Assembly: GCA_017555845.1 (NCBI GenBank)
Contig: JAFZFO010000035.1
Coordinates: forward strand, 1 to 42,819
Length of the DNA: 42,819 nt
Reading direction: 5' to 3'
Source: Bacteroidaceae bacterium
Lineage (GTDB): Bacteria > Bacteroidota > Bacteroidia > Bacteroidales > Bacteroidaceae
Position numbers and translations under genes: made by a program. Below are positions 1 to 8,578 of this stretch, piece by piece. Numbering within the stretch: position 1 is the stretch's first letter; every line of letters starts with the position of its first letter. The notes under the pieces are model-generated. The model searched no databases, was not told the DNA's origin, and was given only the letters and a program-made list of their open reading frames with translations.

Positions 1-819
1 CATGTTTATTGCTGCTGTTATAAGGAATAGTATCAAGCCAATGGCAATGAGTGATGAGAGTCGCAGACCATCAGCCTCGCCGAATTGGTTGGCTATGATT
101 GATGCCATTGAGTTTCCGGTGGAGGTGATTGAATTAGGGATATTATTAGTGTTGCCTATAAGCGTCGTCACGGTCATTGTTTCGCCCAATGCACGGCCAA
201 TGGCCAATATATATGATGAGAATATTCCCGAGCCTGCAACAGGGAACACTACTTTGCGGATAACCTCGGCACGTGTAGCACCAAGACTGTATGCACCCTC
301 CTTAAGGTCATTCGGTACCATTTTTATAAATTCTGAACTAAGCGATGCAGCATAAGGGATAATCATAATAGCCAAGACCAATGAGGCGGTGAGAATACCC
401 GAACCCTGTTCCGAAATATCCAATGCCATTATAATCGGTCGCAAGGTGTAGAATCCCCACAGACCATAGATGATTGATGGAATACCTGCAAGCAGGTCAG
501 TTACGGAACTCAGCACAGCAGCAATCTTTGTTCCCTTGAAATATTCGCCCACGAACAGTGCAACGGGTAGTGAAAAGGGAATACAGAAGATAAGTGCCAA
601 AAGTGTGGTCATTAGCGTACCGGTGATGAATGGCAATGCGCCGTACAGCTCAGCACCCTCGGTATAGCTCCACTCCGACGAGGTAAGAAACTTAAAGAAC
701 CCGAAATGTTCAAACGCTTCATAGGCGTCAGTGACGAGGGCATAAACGATGCCCCCGCACACTATCGGCATTGTCAGTGCAGCTATGAATAATAAGATAA
801 GGTATAATTTATCGCTCAT
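1..819 (-). CDS. pstC: PstC, phosphate ABC transporter permease (partial, C-terminus off window)
   Basis: Open from ATG at 819 down to the left edge with no stop (273 codons), so the C-terminus lies outside the window. The product is a hydrophobic inner-membrane permease. It starts MSDKLYLILLFIAALTMPIV and carries the BPD_transp_1 loop signature, with EGAYSLGATRAEVIRKVVFP followed by AIGRALGETMTV, as in PstC. With PstA, PstB and PstS it would import phosphate. In related genomes pstS normally lies next to pstC; here a restriction-modification pair on the other strand separates them. I see no clear TAnnTTTG promoter on the minus strand just upstream of 819. Identification is by family motifs. 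Confidence 0.9.
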   Translation of the reverse strand, partial: MSDKLYLILLFIAALTMPIVCGGIVYALVTDAYEAFEHFGFFKFLTSSEWSYTEGAELYGALPFITGTLMTTLLALIFCIPFSLPVALFVGEYFKGTKIAAVLSSVTDLLAGIPSIIYGLWGFYTLRPIIMALDISEQGSGILTASLVLAIMIIPYAASLSSEFIKMVPNDLKEGAYSLGATRAEVIRKVVFPVAGSGIFSSYILAIGRALGETMTVTTLIGNTNNIPNSITSTGNSMASIIANQFGEADGLRLSSLIAIGLILFLITAAINM

Positions 820-1025
820 AGAGATTAGAGATTAACAAGTTTACATTTCATATATTTTCAGATTTTTCAAAATATATTAAATTCTTTAATTCAACACTAC
901 AAAGTTCCTGTCTTAATGTTTCATAAATATTGCAATCCAGTTAAGTGAATGTAAAATAATTGTGGCATCCATTCAAGAATGCAAAATACCAATAGTTACT
1001 CAGTAACAAAATGTACATGAAAGAC

Positions 1026-1081
1026 AAGTTATACTAGAAGTTATTCCCATTTTTAACATTTTTGATAGAATAGTATAACTT
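1026..1081. repeat. Perfect 11-bp inverted repeat in the pstC / R-M intergenic region
   Basis: AAGTTATACTA at 1026-1036 recurs as its reverse complement at 1071-1081, with 34 nt between. The surrounding 820-1263 gap is AT-rich and contains no gene I can support. The repeat could be a hairpin, an operator, or a trace of the insertion that brought in the restriction genes. No T tract supports a terminator. Confidence 0.4.
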
Positions 1082-1237
1082 TAATCATCAATTGATTAGT
1101 TCTATTAAAACCCATATTTCAAAAGATGAATTACCTACAATATATATATTCAAAACATCAACTACCAAATCCATTTCATCAAAAACCTTTTACACTGAAA
1201 AATAATGCTCATAAGTGATGATTCCGTTTTATTTTCG

Positions 1238-1245
1238 TATCTTTG
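1238..1245 (+). promoter_or_regulatory. Putative -7 promoter element for the R-M operon
   Basis: TATCTTTG matches the Bacteroidales -7 consensus TAnnTTTG and lies 18 nt before the ATG at 1264. No convincing TTTG -33 box was found. The transcript would have a very short leader. Confidence 0.45.
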
Positions 1246-1263
1246 CAATACAACTTATAAGAA

Positions 1264-2022
1264 ATGAGCATGACGAACGTTAAACAGGATAATACACTTA
1301 AATCTATCAGCGACCTTAGCATCAATAACAAGGAATACCTCTCACTTGTGCAAAAGGCGGTCAAGGAGTTTTGGGACACCAAAAAGAAGCAACACTCTGC
1401 AAGTGGAGACTCCACCAATCGTGGCGCGGTAGTGGGTGGCAAGCAGATGGATGGTTTCATCAGTTTGCTTTGCAAAGTTGCTCAAGATGCAGGTGTGCCT
1501 GCCAACTGCATCATTACAGACAAAAACTATCTACCAGGATATTTCCGTTCGTCAAAGGATTGGGACATGCTCATCATCACCCCGTCAAGCAAACTCATAG
1601 CGGCATTAGAATTGAAATCGCAAGTTGGCTCATATGGAAATAACTTCAACAACCGTACAGAGGAGGCTATAGGTTCTGCAGTCGACCTTTGGACAGCATT
1701 CCGAGAAGGACAGTTTCCCAATCAACAGGCGCCTTGGGTGGGGTGGCTTATGATAGTAGGACGTGACAAGGTTTCTGAGCGACCAGTACGTAACTATGAG
1801 CCACATTTCCCTGTACGCCCCGAGTTTAATAATGCAACATACATTGACCGATATCGTATCCTCTGTCAGAAGTTGATACGCGAACGCCAATATTCATCAG
1901 CAGCATTGATATGGACTAGTGATGCTAATAGTTTCGGTGATGTAGCTGACGACATCTCTATCCGCTCGTTCCTCGCTTCGTTTATCGGACATCTAAATGC
2001 AGTCTCCAATGAGTTCAAATGA
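1264..2022 (+). CDS. XhoI/PaeR7I-family type II restriction endonuclease
   Basis: 252 residues, close to the size of PaeR7I and XhoI. The PD-(D/E)xK nuclease core is visible: D101 in KDWDMLI, then E116 and K118 in ALELKSQ, followed by the conserved run GNNFNNRTEEAIGSAVD. The family cleaves CTCGAG as a partner of an N6-adenine methyltransferase. The methyltransferase gene follows and overlaps by 26 bp, so the two are translationally coupled. The start is the ATG at 1264, just after a TATCTTTG promoter element. The pair lies on the plus strand inside an otherwise minus-strand phosphate gene group, which suggests horizontal gain. CTCGAG specificity is inferred from family membership. Confidence 0.9.
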   Translation: MSMTNVKQDNTLKSISDLSINNKEYLSLVQKAVKEFWDTKKKQHSASGDSTNRGAVVGGKQMDGFISLLCKVAQDAGVPANCIITDKNYLPGYFRSSKDWDMLIITPSSKLIAALELKSQVGSYGNNFNNRTEEAIGSAVDLWTAFREGQFPNQQAPWVGWLMIVGRDKVSERPVRNYEPHFPVRPEFNNATYIDRYRILCQKLIRERQYSSAALIWTSDANSFGDVADDISIRSFLASFIGHLNAVSNEFK

Positions 2023-3598
2023 TTTGCTATACGGAAACCGCACCTCGGGTGGGGCACATGGTGATGTATTCACCGCACCAGAAGTGGTACAATTCATGCT
2101 CGACAAAGCAAGATACACATCGGACTCAAATCTTAGAGATGTAAGCATACTAGAGCCATCGTGCGGTGAGGGCGAGTTTGTAATCGAGATTGCTAAGAGA
2201 TTGATGATTTCAGCTGTAAATTTCAACTTTGATGCCGAAACTGCATTCCGCCGCAATGTACACGCATATGACATCGACGCTGACAAGGTAGAAGTTTGCC
2301 GCGATAGGCTACGTCAACTCGGATATAAAGCCGTAGAAAATATCAAAGTAGCCGATTTCTTGATTGCCAACACTGAGAAGACTGACATTGTTGTGGGCAA
2401 CCCACCATATATCCGCTACGAGAACATACCTAAAGACATACTCGAACACTGCAAGCAAAAGTTCGCAACATTCCATTATCGTAGTGATTTATATGTACCA
2501 TTTTTCGAAAAGTCACTATCATTGCTTAAAGAAGGAGGCAGGCATTGTTTCATATGTTCAAACCGTTGGCTAAAGAACGAATACGGTAAGAAGTTGCGTG
2601 CCTACATAGCTTACTCATATCAACTTCAACTTATCATAAATATGGAAGGGGCCAATGCGTTTCAAGAAGATGTATTGGCTTATCCAGCCATTACACTCAT
2701 ATCTGCAGAAGCACCTAAAGGCACACTCCAATATGCAGAAACGGATGATATAAGAAATCTCAATATGCTAGTAACAGCACATAAACCTATGCCATCAGGA
2801 GTCGACTGGACCGAAACATTCCTGCCTAACGCATCTTGTTCGGAATTGTACACCATCGAAGAACAAGGGTATAAAATCGGCATCGGTGTAGCAACTGGAG
2901 CTGATAGCATATTCATCTCGGACAAGTTACCCAATGAGGTGGAAAACGAACTCATCATACCAGCAATCAGTGGCCGCGACCTAAGAGGTAACCAACTAGA
3001 TTGGCTGAAGAAATATCTGCTCAACCCTTATAATACCGACGGAACACTAATTGATCTTGACCGATATCCACGCGCCAAACAATATCTTGAAAGTCACCGC
3101 GAGAGACTCTCCGCAAGACACATTGCAAAGAAAACGCCATCTCGTTGGTACCGTACGATAGACCGTATAATGCCTGTATTACAAGCCAAACCCAAAATAC
3201 TCCTCCCAGACATATCGGGGAATACTTTTGTATTTGTTGACGAAGGCAAGTATTATCCGCTTCACAACATATACTACATTACGGGACAACCTATTAAAGA
3301 ACTGAAAGTTCTAGCAACTTTATTGATGTCGGATTTCGTTCGTACTCAACTTGCTTCCGTCACAAACAGAATGAATGGTGGGTTTGCACGTTGGCAGAGC
3401 CAACATCTCCGCAAGTTACGTTTGCCTGATATTAAGACAATATCAGAGGATGATATTCAAGCGCTTCTCAATGGATATTCAAAGCGTGACATACACACTA
3501 TAAATTCTATAGTTGAAAAGATTCTGGCTACACCTATAAAGCAGCCATCACGTAAGACATATTCCACATTAGAACCGACTTTGCAATTCGTTCATTAA
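1997..3598 (+). CDS. XhoI/PaeR7I-type adenine-specific DNA methyltransferase
   Basis: 533 residues. SAM-binding motif I is ILEPSCGEGE at about residues 51-60. Catalytic motif IV is NPPY at 135-138, typical of gamma-type N6-adenine methyltransferases that combine catalysis and DNA recognition in one chain, such as M.PaeR7I. The C-terminal half (about 270-510) would be the target-recognition part, with the conserved QSQHLRKLRLP-like segment near residue 473. It would protect host CTCGAG sites from the preceding endonuclease. The start may be the ATG at 1997 or the in-frame ATG at 2009; both overlap the end of the endonuclease gene. A strong hairpin terminator lies 53 bp beyond the stop. Confidence 0.9.
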   Translation: MQSPMSSNDLLYGNRTSGGAHGDVFTAPEVVQFMLDKARYTSDSNLRDVSILEPSCGEGEFVIEIAKRLMISAVNFNFDAETAFRRNVHAYDIDADKVEVCRDRLRQLGYKAVENIKVADFLIANTEKTDIVVGNPPYIRYENIPKDILEHCKQKFATFHYRSDLYVPFFEKSLSLLKEGGRHCFICSNRWLKNEYGKKLRAYIAYSYQLQLIINMEGANAFQEDVLAYPAITLISAEAPKGTLQYAETDDIRNLNMLVTAHKPMPSGVDWTETFLPNASCSELYTIEEQGYKIGIGVATGADSIFISDKLPNEVENELIIPAISGRDLRGNQLDWLKKYLLNPYNTDGTLIDLDRYPRAKQYLESHRERLSARHIAKKTPSRWYRTIDRIMPVLQAKPKILLPDISGNTFVFVDEGKYYPLHNIYYITGQPIKELKVLATLLMSDFVRTQLASVTNRMNGGFARWQSQHLRKLRLPDIKTISEDDIQALLNGYSKRDIHTINSIVEKILATPIKQPSRKTYSTLEPTLQFVH

Positions 3599-3651
3599 AA
3601 ATGTCAGTAATAAACGATTTATTATAAAAGGGGAATTAACACACCACTTCA

Positions 3652-3684
3652 AAAAGCGAATAAGCAGACGGCTTATTCGCTTTT
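3652..3684. terminator. Bidirectional hairpin terminator between R-M operon and pstS
   Basis: Perfect 14-bp arms AAAAGCGAATAAGC (3652-3665) and GCTTATTCGCTTTT (3671-3684) around the loop AGACG. A T tract follows on the plus strand and the A-rich left arm gives one on the minus strand. It lies between two convergent genes. Confidence 0.8.
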
Positions 3685-3718
3685 ACTATATCCTTCAAAG
3701 ACGAAGCTGTTCTGATGA

Positions 3719-4780
3719 TTATTTCAAAATAAATTCCCCGTCAAAAGTAACACTCTTCAAATTTGCCATGCTCAATTCCTTAGCCTTGGCAGGGAGCGGT
3801 GCGTAGTGTACCTCAGAGGTTATCTTCTGTGCCTCGTCCGAGAGGATGTACTTGAGCAAGTCTAGTGTTGCCACAGCCTGCTCTTTTGAGCGATCAGAGT
3901 AGTTCTGCTCCTTGTAGATAATCATCCAAGTGAAGGTTGAGATAGGATATGCACCTGCTGCATCAGAATTAGTGATTGAGCAACGTGTGTCCGCAGGAAT
4001 CTCACCCGAAGCGGCTGCAGAGATACTTGCAGCTGTAGGCTCAACAATCTCGCCACGCTGGTTCTGAATCTTAGCGTATGCAATCTTCTGCGCAAAGGCA
4101 TACTCCGAACCTACATAACCGATAGAGTTCTTTGTCTGCTTGACTACACCAGCAACACCTGGGTTACCCTTTGCAGCCTGTCCTGAAGGGAAGTTTACAG
4201 ACTTTCCTGCACCGAATTTTTCTTTCCACATAGGGCTCACCTTTGTCAAGTAGTCAGTGAATACGAATGTTGTACCTGAGCCGTCAGAGCGGAATACAGG
4301 GATGATAGCCTCGGCAGGGAGCTCTACACCAGGATTGAGTGCAGCCAAACGCTCATCGTTCCACATCTTGATATTGCCTGCAAAGATATCAGCGATAACA
4401 TCGCCTGAAAGGTTAAGGTTGTTTACACCATCAAGGTTGTAGGCAAGAACCACTGCTCCCATACAAGTAGGTACATGAATTACAGCGTTCATATCTGACA
4501 TTTCCTTGTCGGAAAGGAAAGCATCGCTACCCGCAAAATCCACAATCTTGTCGCGCAGGTTGCGGACACCACCGCCCGAACCGATACCGCCGTATGCCAC
4601 CACATCACCGTTTACCTGAGCAAAGTTCTCAAATACCACATTGTAGAACGGAAGAGGGAATGTTGCACCTGCTCCCGAAAGTTCCTGAGCCTTACGGCCA
4701 CCATCGTTTGAATTACCGCCACAAGCTGTAAAAGCAAGGGCAATTGCCAATGTCATAATTGACGAAAAAATCTTTTTCAT
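3719..4780 (-). CDS. pstS: PstS, periplasmic phosphate-binding lipoprotein
   Basis: 353 residues. The N-terminus MKKIFSSIMTLAIALAFTAC is a lipoprotein signal peptide with cysteine at residue 20, so the protein is probably anchored in a membrane facing the periplasm. PstS signatures are visible: SGAGATFPLPFYN near residue 35, GIGSGGG around residue 65, and RSDGSGTTFVFTDYL around residue 165, all of which contact phosphate in the family. It lies 24 bp downstream of the porin-like gene, so the two are probably co-transcribed. pstC is not next to it; a terminator and a foreign restriction-modification pair intervene. PhoB-type control is likely but I could not identify a binding site. Confidence 0.93.
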   Translation of the reverse strand: MKKIFSSIMTLAIALAFTACGGNSNDGGRKAQELSGAGATFPLPFYNVVFENFAQVNGDVVAYGGIGSGGGVRNLRDKIVDFAGSDAFLSDKEMSDMNAVIHVPTCMGAVVLAYNLDGVNNLNLSGDVIADIFAGNIKMWNDERLAALNPGVELPAEAIIPVFRSDGSGTTFVFTDYLTKVSPMWKEKFGAGKSVNFPSGQAAKGNPGVAGVVKQTKNSIGYVGSEYAFAQKIAYAKIQNQRGEIVEPTAASISAAASGEIPADTRCSITNSDAAGAYPISTFTWMIIYKEQNYSDRSKEQAVATLDLLKYILSDEAQKITSEVHYAPLPAKAKELSMANLKSVTFDGEFILK

Positions 4781-4804
4781 ATTGTTCTTTATTAATGTGT
4801 GTTA

Positions 4805-5785
4805 TTAAAAACCAAAATAGCAATTTACATATGCTGAATATTCATTTTTTGCTCCATCCGCTTTAGGCATACTCATTCTGAAGTTAGGAGCTACCTTCAC
4901 ATACTTACCCAACTTGAACTGTGCACCGATGATTGCAGCCTGTTCATCTTTTGATATGTTCCAATCGTTCTTTGAGTATAGATCGTCGAATCGCGCATAA
5001 ATATCGGCATTCTTGGCAACATTCACAGAACCGAACACTGAATAACCGAACTGGTCGTTACCGGCCTTGTGCGATGCATTGAGCATGTGGTTATACTCGG
5101 CTCCCAAAGTAAATCTCTTGCACTTGTAACCCATGAAACCCGCTATATTCACAGTACCGGCCTTGCCATCTTCGCCGCTATCGTTCAAACCACCGTACAA
5201 ACGGATCTGGAAGCCCTTTACAGGTGTAAGGATCGCACCCAAACCATAGTTCATGCCGCAGCTCTTTTGGATTTTCTTATAACCCTCGCCATTGACAATG
5301 ATAGCATCTATTGATACCCAATCAGCAAACTTGTAGGCTGCAGAGATACCGAGGTCGGCGCTATTACCGAACTTGTACTGGTCTTGGAACGATTTCATAA
5401 TGTAACGGTAACCCCAGAACTTCTCCTGGAAATTGAACTGTGTGGTTGAGATAAGACCTCCGTTCAATGTCAAGTTACCCTTCTTCCAAGACACCATTGC
5501 ATTCTTGATATATGCGATACGCTGATAGTCGCTCACGTCGCTCGACTTACCAATATCCATAACACCCTTTACAGAAATGTTGCTGTTCAGTTTGTACTCA
5601 TAACCCAAGTAGCTGCGTTCCAATTCAAATCCAAGGTCTTTGCTGTTCTCTCCAAAACCGGTGTGGAAATTACCGAACATCTGTACGATTGCTTTGCCTT
5701 TAGGCTCTTCTGTCTTTACATCCTGAGCCTGTGTTGCGATACCCATGCAGGCCAAGATACCTGCCAAAATAAATTTTGCTTTCAT
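4805..5785 (-). CDS. Outer-membrane porin, OprO/OprP-like
   Basis: 326 residues with a cleavable signal peptide (MKAKFILAGILACMGIATQA). The rest alternates polar and hydrophobic residues as in a beta-barrel and ends in the aromatic outer-membrane signature YVNCYFGF. The segment FELERSYLGYEYKLNSN and following short strands resemble the phosphate-selective porin O/P family (Porin_O_P), which suits its place directly upstream of pstS. It would let phosphate across the outer membrane. The leader is about 100 nt long if the TACCTTTG element at 5895-5902 is its promoter. The substrate is inferred from family and context. Confidence 0.8.
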   Translation of the reverse strand: MKAKFILAGILACMGIATQAQDVKTEEPKGKAIVQMFGNFHTGFGENSKDLGFELERSYLGYEYKLNSNISVKGVMDIGKSSDVSDYQRIAYIKNAMVSWKKGNLTLNGGLISTTQFNFQEKFWGYRYIMKSFQDQYKFGNSADLGISAAYKFADWVSIDAIIVNGEGYKKIQKSCGMNYGLGAILTPVKGFQIRLYGGLNDSGEDGKAGTVNIAGFMGYKCKRFTLGAEYNHMLNASHKAGNDQFGYSVFGSVNVAKNADIYARFDDLYSKNDWNISKDEQAAIIGAQFKLGKYVKVAPNFRMSMPKADGAKNEYSAYVNCYFGF

Positions 5786-5894
5786 AGTTTTCTATTTGTT
5801 TGATTTGATTCACTGGGAAAGATTGTTTACAGCATTCAGGAGATGCTAGCTATCACCCTAAACGGTTGCAACCACTCTTTCCATTTTTCTACCG

Positions 5895-5902
5895 CAAAGG
5901 TA
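5895..5902 (-). promoter_or_regulatory. Putative -7 element for the porin-pstS operon
   Basis: Minus-strand TACCTTTG matches TAnnTTTG about 110 bp upstream of the porin ATG. A TTTTG lies 25 bp further upstream, which is longer than the usual 19-21 bp spacing, so support is moderate. Confidence 0.35.
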
Positions 5903-5968
5903 TCGGCATTAAGTTTCATAAATGTTTCAAAACAATTAGAGAATCGTTAAGAAGATGTTGTAAAAAAA

Positions 5969-6003
5969 ATATCGTGTTGTCCAAAATTTGGACAACACGA
6001 TAT
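5969..6003 (-). terminator. Hairpin terminator after the Na+/Pi cotransporter
   Basis: Near-perfect palindrome: ATATCGTGTTGTCCAAA at 5969-5985 pairs with 5987-6003. On the minus strand it is followed by an eight-T run, as for an intrinsic terminator. It lies 23 bp after the cotransporter stop. Confidence 0.75.
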
Positions 6004-6025
6004 CCCGAATGTTAATGTTAAATTG

Positions 6026-7706
6026 TTATCTATTGATGAATCCCCGTTCAAGGTCCTGTGATATGTTTATCATGAAGTCACCCATGCGCTCGTAGGTATT
6101 CATTATATCCATATAGTATACCATTGCCTGGTAATTACCCGCACCACTCTCCATATCCTCAATCACGGCATCACGGTAATTATTACGCAGGGTATTGATG
6201 CGTTGCTCAGCATTGTAGGCATTTGCAATGTCTATGAGTTCTCCCTTGTGCGCAGCCTCGAGGTTCTCTATCATCACATCATATGCTGCAAGCACTGCAT
6301 CGGCCATTGTTGAAAGGTTCTTTAGAGCATCGGCGTCAAAGCCCTGCTTGTGTATATTCTTCCTTGTGAGTATGCGGCTGATTGTCTCGCCCGAATCACC
6401 CAAAGACTCCAGTTCACCCACAATCTTGTACATGGCCTTTATTTTGAGCGATGTGCTTTCACTCACCACCTCGGCCGACACTCCGTTAAGGAACGCCGCA
6501 ATCTCATACTCTATGCGGTCCGAAATCTCTTCATACTTTACCAGTTTGGCTCTCAGTTCCTCGAATTTATCACCATCGGCCTCCGTTACGGCTTCTTTGG
6601 CGTAGGCTGCTCCGTTCTTCGATATCTGTGCAAAATGTATAACCTCGTCAAACGCCTGCTCCACTGACAATTCAGGAGTTGCAAGAGGGCCGGCAGATAT
6701 ATATTTGAGTTTGAAAACCTCCTTTTCCTGGTTCTTTGGCGCACGTATAATCCAACATACTGCCTTTGCAATCCATTTTGTAAACCATACCAACAGCAGG
6801 GTATTCACCACATTGAACAATGTGTGAAGCATTGACAAGCCGTAGAGTGCGGCAGTACCTTCGACCGATGTAGAGTCGGCAACAGCAAACCCATCGGCAG
6901 CAGGATTGGGTAGTCCGAAAAGCGTCTCTGTTATATATCCAACCAGTCGCAAGAAAGGACGGAACAGTATCAAAGCCCACACAACGCCAAAGAGATTGAA
7001 GATTGTGTGCGACATGGCAGCACGTTTTGCCTGAGTGTTTCCAACCGACGCTGCAATGTTGGCTGTAATTGTAGTACCGATATTCTCGCCAAGAACCATA
7101 GCGCAGGCCATATCGAAAGGTATCCAGCCCATGCTGAGCATGATGAGAGTGATTGCCATTGTTGCAGACGATGACTGCAGCACAAGTGTGAGCACCGTGC
7201 CGAACGCAAGGAACAGCAGCACTGAACCAAAGCCGTAAGATGACCACGCTGTAACAAACTCAAGCACCTCGGGTGTCTGTCGCAGGTCGGGCACAGACTC
7301 TTTCATAAATGAAAGACCCAAGAACAAGAGGCTGAAACCAACAATCAACTCACCGACATTCTTGCGCTTGTCCTTCTTTGAGTTGGAGAAAAGAAATCCG
7401 AACAACATCAAGGGAATGGCAAGTACCGATATTTGCACCCATGATTACCCCGATAGCCTGTGTGAGTGTAAGCAATCCTGCATTTACAAAGCTCACCACC
7501 ATAACGGTTGTGGCCGATGAGGACTGAATGATTGAGGTCACGCCCACTCCTGTCAAAACACCTTTAAGTGGATTTGATGTCATTGCCGAGAGAAAGCCAC
7601 GCAGTCTGTCGCCGGCAGCCTTCTGCAGTCCCGAACTCATAAGATTCATTCCGTAAAGGAACATTCCCAATGCTCCCAATAATGTAAACACCTGTAATAT
7701 ATCCAT
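6026..7706 (-). pseudogene. Na+/phosphate cotransporter (NptA/PNaS family, PhoU-domain C-terminus), frameshifted
   Basis: Two overlapping frames together encode one Na+/Pi cotransporter. The first (7706 to about 7440) starts MDILQVFTLLGALGMFLYGM and holds the QSSSATT repeat and GANIGT. The second (7438 to 6026, 470 codons) continues with LAIPLMLFGFLF, a second QSSSATMA repeat, GENIGTTITA and a C-terminal PhoU-like helical domain. The frames meet at GTGCAAATATCGGTAC, which reads ANIGT in one frame and VQISV in the other. Family members normally have roughly 17 more residues (a TTVTAWII-like helix) there. A deletion of about 50-60 bp between two similar copies of this sequence would explain both the missing helix and the shift. 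An assembly error is the alternative. It diverges from the two-component pair. Confidence 0.8.
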
Positions 7707-7852
7707 AATAAATCAGAAATTTTGTACTGCAAAGGAACTGCATAATTGTTTCATAAATGTTACAAAAAAATTGGGTTTTGGTTAAAGGAAAACAGAATGT
7801 TACATTTTTATTAAATCTCAACGTGCTGAAATGCAGAGTCAATTATTATACC

Positions 7853-7860
7853 TATCTTCG
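7853..7860 (+). promoter_or_regulatory. Putative -7 element for the two-component operon
   Basis: TATCTTCG differs by one base from TAnnTTTG and lies 19 nt before the ATG at 7880, in the divergent region between the cotransporter and response-regulator genes. The same TATCTTCGC string precedes ligA. Confidence 0.35.
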
Positions 7861-7879
7861 CGTCATATAATAAAAGTAT

Positions 7880-8578
7880 ATGGCAACAGAACGTATATTG
7901 ATTGTAGATGACGAAGAGACCCTGTGCGAGGTTCTCAAACTGAACTTGGAAAACGAAGGCTACGACGTTGACATTGCATTCAGCGCCGAACAGGCACTTA
8001 CACTTGACCTGAAGAGTTATTCGCTCATTCTCCTTGACATAATGATGGGAGAAATCAGCGGCATAAAGATGGCAAAGATGATGAAGGCCGATGTTACCAC
8101 AGCCGACATACCCATCATTTTCTGCACTGCACGCGACAGCGAGGACGACATGATAATGGGACTGAACATCGGCGCCGACGACTACATCATGAAACCCTAC
8201 ACCGTGCGTAATGTGATTGCCAGGGTAAAAAGTGTACTGCGTCGCACTACAGGGCATAAAGCCAATGCCACAACAACCGAAAAGCCCAATACACTTCAAG
8301 TAGAAGGACTGGTACTTGACATGGAGTTCAAGCGTTGCTTAGTTGATGGTGCAGAAGTAAAACTCGCACGCAAAGAGTTTGAACTGTTGGCCTACCTCAT
8401 CTCGCACCGAGGAAAGATTCTTTCACGCGAACAGATACTGAGCCGCGTGTGGAGCGACGAGGTTGTCGTGCTCGACCGCACCATAGATGTAAACATTACA
8501 CGCCTACGTTCCAAGATTGGAGCATATGGCTCATATATTGTAACACGTTCAGGTTTTGGTTATGGCTTCCGTGATTAA
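7880..8578 (+). CDS. OmpR/PhoB-family response regulator
   Basis: 232 residues. The receiver domain (about 5-118) has the acidic pocket D10-D11, phosphoacceptor D53 in LILLDIMMG, the conserved T in FCTARD, and K105 in IMKPYT. A winged-helix DNA-binding domain (about 135-230) follows, ending ITRLRSKIGAY...TRSGFGYGF as in OmpR/PhoB regulators. It overlaps the downstream histidine kinase gene by 17 bp. Its location among phosphate uptake genes suggests a PhoB role, but Bacteroidales have several similar RprY-type regulators. It faces away from the phosphate transport genes and shares their intergenic region. Confidence 0.88.
   Translation: MATERILIVDDEETLCEVLKLNLENEGYDVDIAFSAEQALTLDLKSYSLILLDIMMGEISGIKMAKMMKADVTTADIPIIFCTARDSEDDMIMGLNIGADDYIMKPYTVRNVIARVKSVLRRTTGHKANATTTEKPNTLQVEGLVLDMEFKRCLVDGAEVKLARKEFELLAYLISHRGKILSREQILSRVWSDEVVVLDRTIDVNITRLRSKIGAYGSYIVTRSGFGYGFRD

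Noticed and set aside
1-355. Plus-strand open frames within 1-670
   Set aside because: They are antisense to the clear PstC frame and have no family resemblance.
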